From Methanofastidiosum methylothiophilum (GTDB lineage Archaea; Methanobacteriota_B; Thermococci; Methanofastidiosales; Methanofastidiosaceae), in contig LNJE01000018.1 in NCBI GenBank assembly GCA_001587635.1, positions 1 through 25,956 on the forward strand: a stretch of DNA of 25,956 nt. The letters run 5' to 3'. Position numbers and translations under genes: made by a program. The notes under the pieces are model-generated. The model was not told the DNA's origin. It saw nothing but the letters and a program-made list of their open reading frames with translations, and made no database searches. Each line of letters opens with the position of its first letter. The stretch's first letter is position 1. This document shows, piece by piece, positions 23,477 through 25,956 of this stretch.

Positions 23477-23495
23477 ATGTAATATTAATGTTACA
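23459..23495. promoter_or_regulatory. candidate operator of the first MNT/HEPN pair
   Basis: GTTACAA-TT-TTGTAAC (23459-23474) is a perfect inverted repeat. A further GTTACA (23490-23495) pairs with TGTAAC (23469-23474) across 15 bases. The start codon of the winged-helix MNT gene lies inside the array, at 23474-23476. This suggests self-repression by the winged-helix protein. Confidence 0.45.
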
Positions 23496-23618
23496 ATAAT
23501 ATTTAAGTCTTTTGTTGAATTGTCNAAAACAANTATNTTAGAATAGAATAAGTAGAGATTGATTCTATGGGCAGTTCANGNTATANCNAATAATNTTAAA
23601 TATTNAAGTATTATATAA

Positions 23619-23632
23619 TATACATATGTATA
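23619..23632. promoter_or_regulatory. palindrome on the start codon of the second MNT gene
   Basis: TATACATATGTATA is a perfect 14-base palindrome with the ATG at 23626-23628 in its middle. The core ACATATGT also contains the start codon of the divergent MNT gene, in the same register. Confidence 0.45.
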
Positions 23633-24228
23633 CTNTATTAAACAANAATCTCAANATAACAGAAAATCACCTCAAAATTCTTTCTTTGTTTTCTTCTGGA
23701 TANAACAAAAGCCTCTATATAAGAGAAGTAAACAGAATGCTTGAAATCAGCCCAAGAACAGCACAGTTAATACTGAATNATTTAGAAACTAAAGGNATTT
23801 TAGAATCAATAATGCGTGGAAAAATAAAAACATATACCTTAAGAAAAAATCAGATGAGTAAATACTACCTTACATTNGTTGAAGTCTATAAAACTACAAT
23901 CTTTATGGATAATAACTCTTTNGCCAGGGANATTACAGNAAGGATTCTTCCACTAATCTCTGGAATTGGCCTTATTTTTGGAAGTTATGCCAAAGGAGAT
24001 CAAAGGGACGGCTCTGACCTTGATATCTTTTTAGCAGGGCATGCAGACACTAGAAAAATAAGAGANGTTTCAAAGACATATGGGCTTGATATCAACTTAG
24101 TTGTCTATCCTTTAGAAAAATACAAATCCGTTATCGATAAAGATATATTGTTGAAAGAAATATTGGAGAATCATATAGCGATTTCAAACATCGATGGATT
24201 TGTATCTTCGGTGATAGAAAATGAGTAG
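23626..24228 (+). CDS. winged-helix MNT nucleotidyltransferase, second pair
   Basis: A 200-residue protein of the same architecture as the divergent gene at 22928-23476. The winged helix spans about 10-75 (YIREVNRMLEISPRTAQLIL, then GKIKTYTL). The nucleotidyltransferase core has GSYAKG at 119-124 and SDLDIF with D131 and D133. It is the presumed antitoxin for the HEPN protein whose ATG overlaps its stop (8 bases). The start codon sits in the centre of the palindrome TATACATATGTATA (23619-23632), sharing ACATATGT with the other pair's start site, so both may answer to related repressors. Many N bases occur in the first 60 residues. Confidence 0.75.
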   Translation: MYTXLNXNLXITENHLKILSLFSSGXNKSLYIREVNRMLEISPRTAQLILNXLETKXILESIMRGKIKTYTLRKNQMSKYYLTXVEVYKTTIFMDNNSXARXITXRILPLISGIGLIFGSYAKGDQRDGSDLDIFLAGHADTRKIRXVSKTYGLDINLVVYPLEKYKSVIDKDILLKEILENHIAISNIDGFVSSVIENE

Positions 24229-24698
24229 GATAATTTGGTGTCTAAGCCAGAAAAATGGGATTAAGCTAATTGAGCCAAATCCAAATCTATCCCAAGCTTA
24301 NATATTAAAGNCANNNNACTCATTTGNAATCAATTCAGATTAACATTAAAAAAGAGTGGAAAATGGCTACAGCNTANTATACCATCTATTTCTCCCTTTA
24401 TGCAATACTTATGAGAATAGGAATAAAATCAGAAATTCGCTCATGCACTGTTNATTTTGTAAGTGAGTATTTGAATGAATTTTTTNATAAAGATGAAATT
24501 GAACTTATTGAAGATTCCTTAAAAGCAAGAATTGATGCACAGTACTATGTTGATAAGGACGTTCCAGATGAACTGTATANCAAGTTAATTGAATTTGCCC
24601 CATATCTTTTAGTNAAATCCAAGTCTATACTTGTCAAACTAACNGAAAAGAAAATAACTTGCATAAGGGAANAAATAAAAAGNCTGNTGATAGAATAA
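24221..24698 (+). CDS. HEPN-domain protein, second pair (frame interrupted by ambiguous bases)
   Basis: The ATG at 24221 overlaps the MNT stop and encodes MSRIIWCLSQKNGIKLIEPNPNL, matching the start of the HEPN protein at 22953. The frame then shifts in an N-rich patch (24311-24327). Removing the single N at 24327 joins it to the downstream frame from about 24328, which carries the HEPN core (MATxxYTIYFSLYAILMRIG) and RIDAQYY, and ends at 24698. The full product would be about 158 residues, the same as its paralogue. I infer an assembly or consensus error rather than a pseudogene. It is the likely toxin partner of the 23626 gene. The R-x4-H RNase motif is not evident. Confidence 0.65.
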
Positions 24699-24771
24699 TT
24701 AATTTATCCCCNAGAAAGCCATGTACTNCTGCCTCTTGATAGTGGCATTCATATAATAAAANTAGTATATN

Positions 24772-24897
24772 TCAAATTAATTTTTTGAAATNCTCAAGAG
24801 ANATATCTATACTATTTANTATCTCTCTTAATACTTTTGGATGNAGACTCTTTCCTGAATGATACGGTATAGTTATTCTTGGAAGCTTTTCCTTCAT
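24772..24897 (-). CDS. hicA: short HicA-like toxin fragment
   Basis: A 41-residue frame whose ATG overlaps the hicB stop (ATGA). After MKEKLPR it goes directly to RITIPYHSGKSLHPKVLREI and ends in SLEDFKKLI-like sequence. That is the second half of a normal HicA (about 60-80 residues), including the strand and helix after the catalytic region. The conserved GSH segment with the catalytic His is missing, so it is probably inactive: either an internally deleted toxin or a retained fragment. The same frame recurs at 25283-25408. Confidence 0.6.
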   Translation of the reverse strand: MKEKLPRITIPYHSGKSXHPKVLREIXNSIDXSLEXFKKLI

Positions 24898-25121
24898 ATT
24901 GCCACTTCAACTGTGGTAAAGCTTANGTTCTGGGTTTCAGGCAGTTTANTGCCAGCTTCATTCATTTCTTCTAAAAGTAGTTTAATAACGTCTTTTATAT
25001 TTTCTAAAACTTCTTCGTACGTGTCNCCCTGAGTATAACAACCTTGAATATTTGGGCAGAATGCAAAGTANCCATCTGAATCTTTTTCANCAATTATTGG
25101 AAATTTTAATGACACCATCAT
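24894..25121 (-). CDS. hicB: HicB-like antitoxin
   Basis: A 75-residue HicB-family protein with the partial RNase-H-like fold: FPIIxEKDSDxYFAFCPNIQGCYTQ, then TYEEVLENIKDVIKLLLEEM. It lacks a C-terminal DNA-binding domain, as in the short HicB class. Two adjacent ATGs (25121, 25118) follow an AGAGG site. It precedes and overlaps the short hicA frame, an antitoxin-first order. With the toxin apparently incomplete, it may be an orphan antitoxin or act against HicA toxins elsewhere. Confidence 0.75.
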   Translation of the reverse strand: MMVSLKFPIIXEKDSDXYFAFCPNIQGCYTQXDTYEEVLENIKDVIKLLLEEMNEAGXKLPETQNXSFTTVEVAI

Positions 25122-25510
25122 AGCGCCTCTNTATCCCAGTAGCTAATCAAGTATTTAATATTTTTCTTTTATTTGATAAAGATTGAAAAGAATCATCAGA
25201 AAAGAAATCTTACCTTCCNGNAAGGCCTGTGATAATCTNTTCTGCTGTAATAGTATCAATCATATCCTAAAANTAGTATATATCAAATTAATTTTTTGAA
25301 ATCCTCAAGAGAAATATCTATACTATTTANTATCTCTCTTAATACTTTTGGATGGAGACTCTTTCCNGAATGATATNGTANNGTNATTCTTGGAAGCTTT
25401 TCCTTCATATTGCCACTTCAACTGTGGTAAAGCTTACGTTCTNGATTTTCTGGAAAGTTCTTTTTATAATTAGTTAATTTTTTATATGATATTGAAGTTA
25501 TATATTGTTG
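25122..25510. other. 389-base gap between hicB and mntA
   Basis: The gap contains the partial hicA/hicB copy (25272-25445). It also holds a 17-codon minus-strand frame at 25210-25263 (MIDTITAE start) that I cannot assign, and the mntA promoter. TTTATAT at 25481-25487 begins 30 bases before the mntA ATG. Otherwise it is AT-rich with several N bases. Confidence 0.6.
25272..25445 (-). pseudogene. second partial copy of hicA with the hicB 3' end
   Basis: This stretch repeats 24761-24934 in the same orientation, 511 bases away, with differences only at N bases and a few sites. It contains the same 41-residue hicA frame (25283-25408) and the last codons of hicB, then diverges; the hicB frame does not continue. 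It may be a real duplicated remnant or a second strain haplotype placed in series by assembly. Confidence 0.6.
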
Positions 25511-25807
25511 ATGAAAACAAAGGAAGAGGTAATCAAAGTCTTAAAGCANGAGNTACCATACTTAAAACAAAGATATGGAGTTTCTAATGTAGGGCTCTTT
25601 GGCTCTTATTCTAGAAATGAGCAGACCGAACATAGCGATATTGACTTACTTGTTGACTTTGAGAGGCCTATAGACTTTTTTAAACTTTTTGAAGTGGAAG
25701 ACTACCTAAAAGAAAAGTTTGGTATTAAAGTTGAGATAGTAACAAGACCGGCTTTGAAAGACAGAATAAAAAATAGAATCCTAAAGGAAGTATCCTATGT
25801 CTCTTAG
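25511..25807 (+). CDS. mntA: MntA-type minimal nucleotidyltransferase antitoxin
   Basis: A 98-residue nucleotidyltransferase with GSYSRNEQTEHSDIDLLVDF at 31-50; G31, S32, D43 and D45 form the active-site motif and E75 (VEIVT) is the likely third acidic residue. In characterised MntA/HepT pairs this enzyme polyadenylylates and so inactivates the HepT RNase. The ATG at 25511 is preferred to two TTG codons just before it, because a TATA-like TTTATAT starts 30 bases upstream and no ribosome-binding site is present. It overlaps the hepT start by 11 bases. It lacks the winged helix carried by the two other MNT proteins here. Confidence 0.85.
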   Translation: MKTKEEVIKVLKXEXPYLKQRYGVSNVGLFGSYSRNEQTEHSDIDLLVDFERPIDFFKLFEVEDYLKEKFGIKVEIVTRPALKDRIKNRILKEVSYVS

Positions 25808-25956
25808 AGACGAAAAACTGTATATTGACGATATTCTAGAAGCAATATACAAAATTGAAAATTACATTCAAGATATTGATTTTGAAGATTTTAGTTCTGA
25901 TCAGAAATCAATCGATGCAGTTATCCGAAATTTGGAAATAATTGGAGAAGCAACTA
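25797..25956 (+). CDS. hepT: HepT-type HEPN toxin (partial, runs off the window)
   Basis: The ATG at 25797 lies within the last codons of mntA. The 53 visible residues (MSLRDEKLYIDDILEAIYKI, then SSDQKSIDAVIRNLEIIGEA) match the N-terminal half of HepT/DUF86 RNases, including the RNLEIIGEA helix. The R-x4-H catalytic motif would lie beyond the window end. With mntA it forms a standard type VII toxin-antitoxin pair. Confidence 0.8.
   Translation, partial: MSLRDEKLYIDDILEAIYKIENYIQDIDFEDFSSDQKSIDAVIRNLEIIGEAT

Noticed and set aside
25210..25263. A 17-codon minus-strand frame starting MIDTITAE
   Set aside because: Too short and with N bases at key positions; no family recognised, so not called as a gene.
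1..25956. CRISPR arrays, rRNA genes and insertion sequences
   Set aside because: I saw no regularly spaced direct repeats, no rRNA motifs and no transposase or terminal inverted repeats with target duplications.

Overview
The window reads as an AT-rich euryarchaeal genome fragment, probably from a metagenome. TATA boxes (TTTATAAA-type) lie about 30 bases before many start codons. The tRNA-Thr has U73 and no encoded CCA. The gene content is archaeal: ribose-1,5-bisphosphate isomerase, RuBisCO, an Mvh-type NiFe hydrogenase, a PaaK/F390-synthetase-like ligase, two-subunit class I fumarase and MNT/HEPN modules. An anaerobic, possibly methanogen-related lineage is plausible, but the window does not fix the taxon.

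Layout. 1-271: 3' end of a 4Fe-4S protein of epoxyqueuosine-reductase type. 339-413: tRNA-Thr(TGT), minus strand. 447-2298 (minus): PfkB-family kinase overlapping ribose-1,5-bisphosphate isomerase. 2363-3987 (plus): two ECF-type ABC ATPases. 4144-4242: a 32-residue membrane peptide. 4269-7940 (minus): a GlmU-like protein, GlmM and a probable DUF2117 protein in one tight operon. 7968-8441: hydrogenase maturation protease. 8438-10270: small Cys-bearing proteins. 10340-11890: PaaK-like ligase behind a structured leader. 11934-14377 (minus): NiFe hydrogenase small and large subunits. 14553-16304 (minus): ABC exporter. 16602-19449 (plus): fumarase alpha, fumarase beta, malic enzyme. 19577-20884 (minus): secreted seven-repeat FG-GAP protein. 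20984-22411 (minus): RuBisCO large subunit. 22477-25956: a toxin-antitoxin island with two divergent winged-helix-MNT/HEPN pairs, hicBA with a shortened hicA and a second partial copy, and a classical mntA/hepT pair cut by the window end.

How the genes fit together. The kinase, the isomerase and RuBisCO can form a route from ribose-1-phosphate through ribose-1,5-bisphosphate and RuBP to 3-phosphoglycerate; AMP phosphorylase is not in the window. Fumarase and malic enzyme connect fumarate, malate and pyruvate. The hydrogenase can supply or dispose of electrons and has a candidate maturation protease about 3.5 kb away. GlmM and the GlmU-like protein would make a UDP-amino sugar.

Assembly quality matters here. 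Two head-to-tail duplications, at 10555-10808 and 16399-16652, both have a period of exactly 127 bases, a common de Bruijn k-mer size, and both carry N at the joint. They are almost certainly unmerged contig overlaps; the first breaks the PaaK-like gene artificially. In the coding stretch I checked, scattered N bases fall mostly on third codon positions, which suggests masked strain polymorphism.
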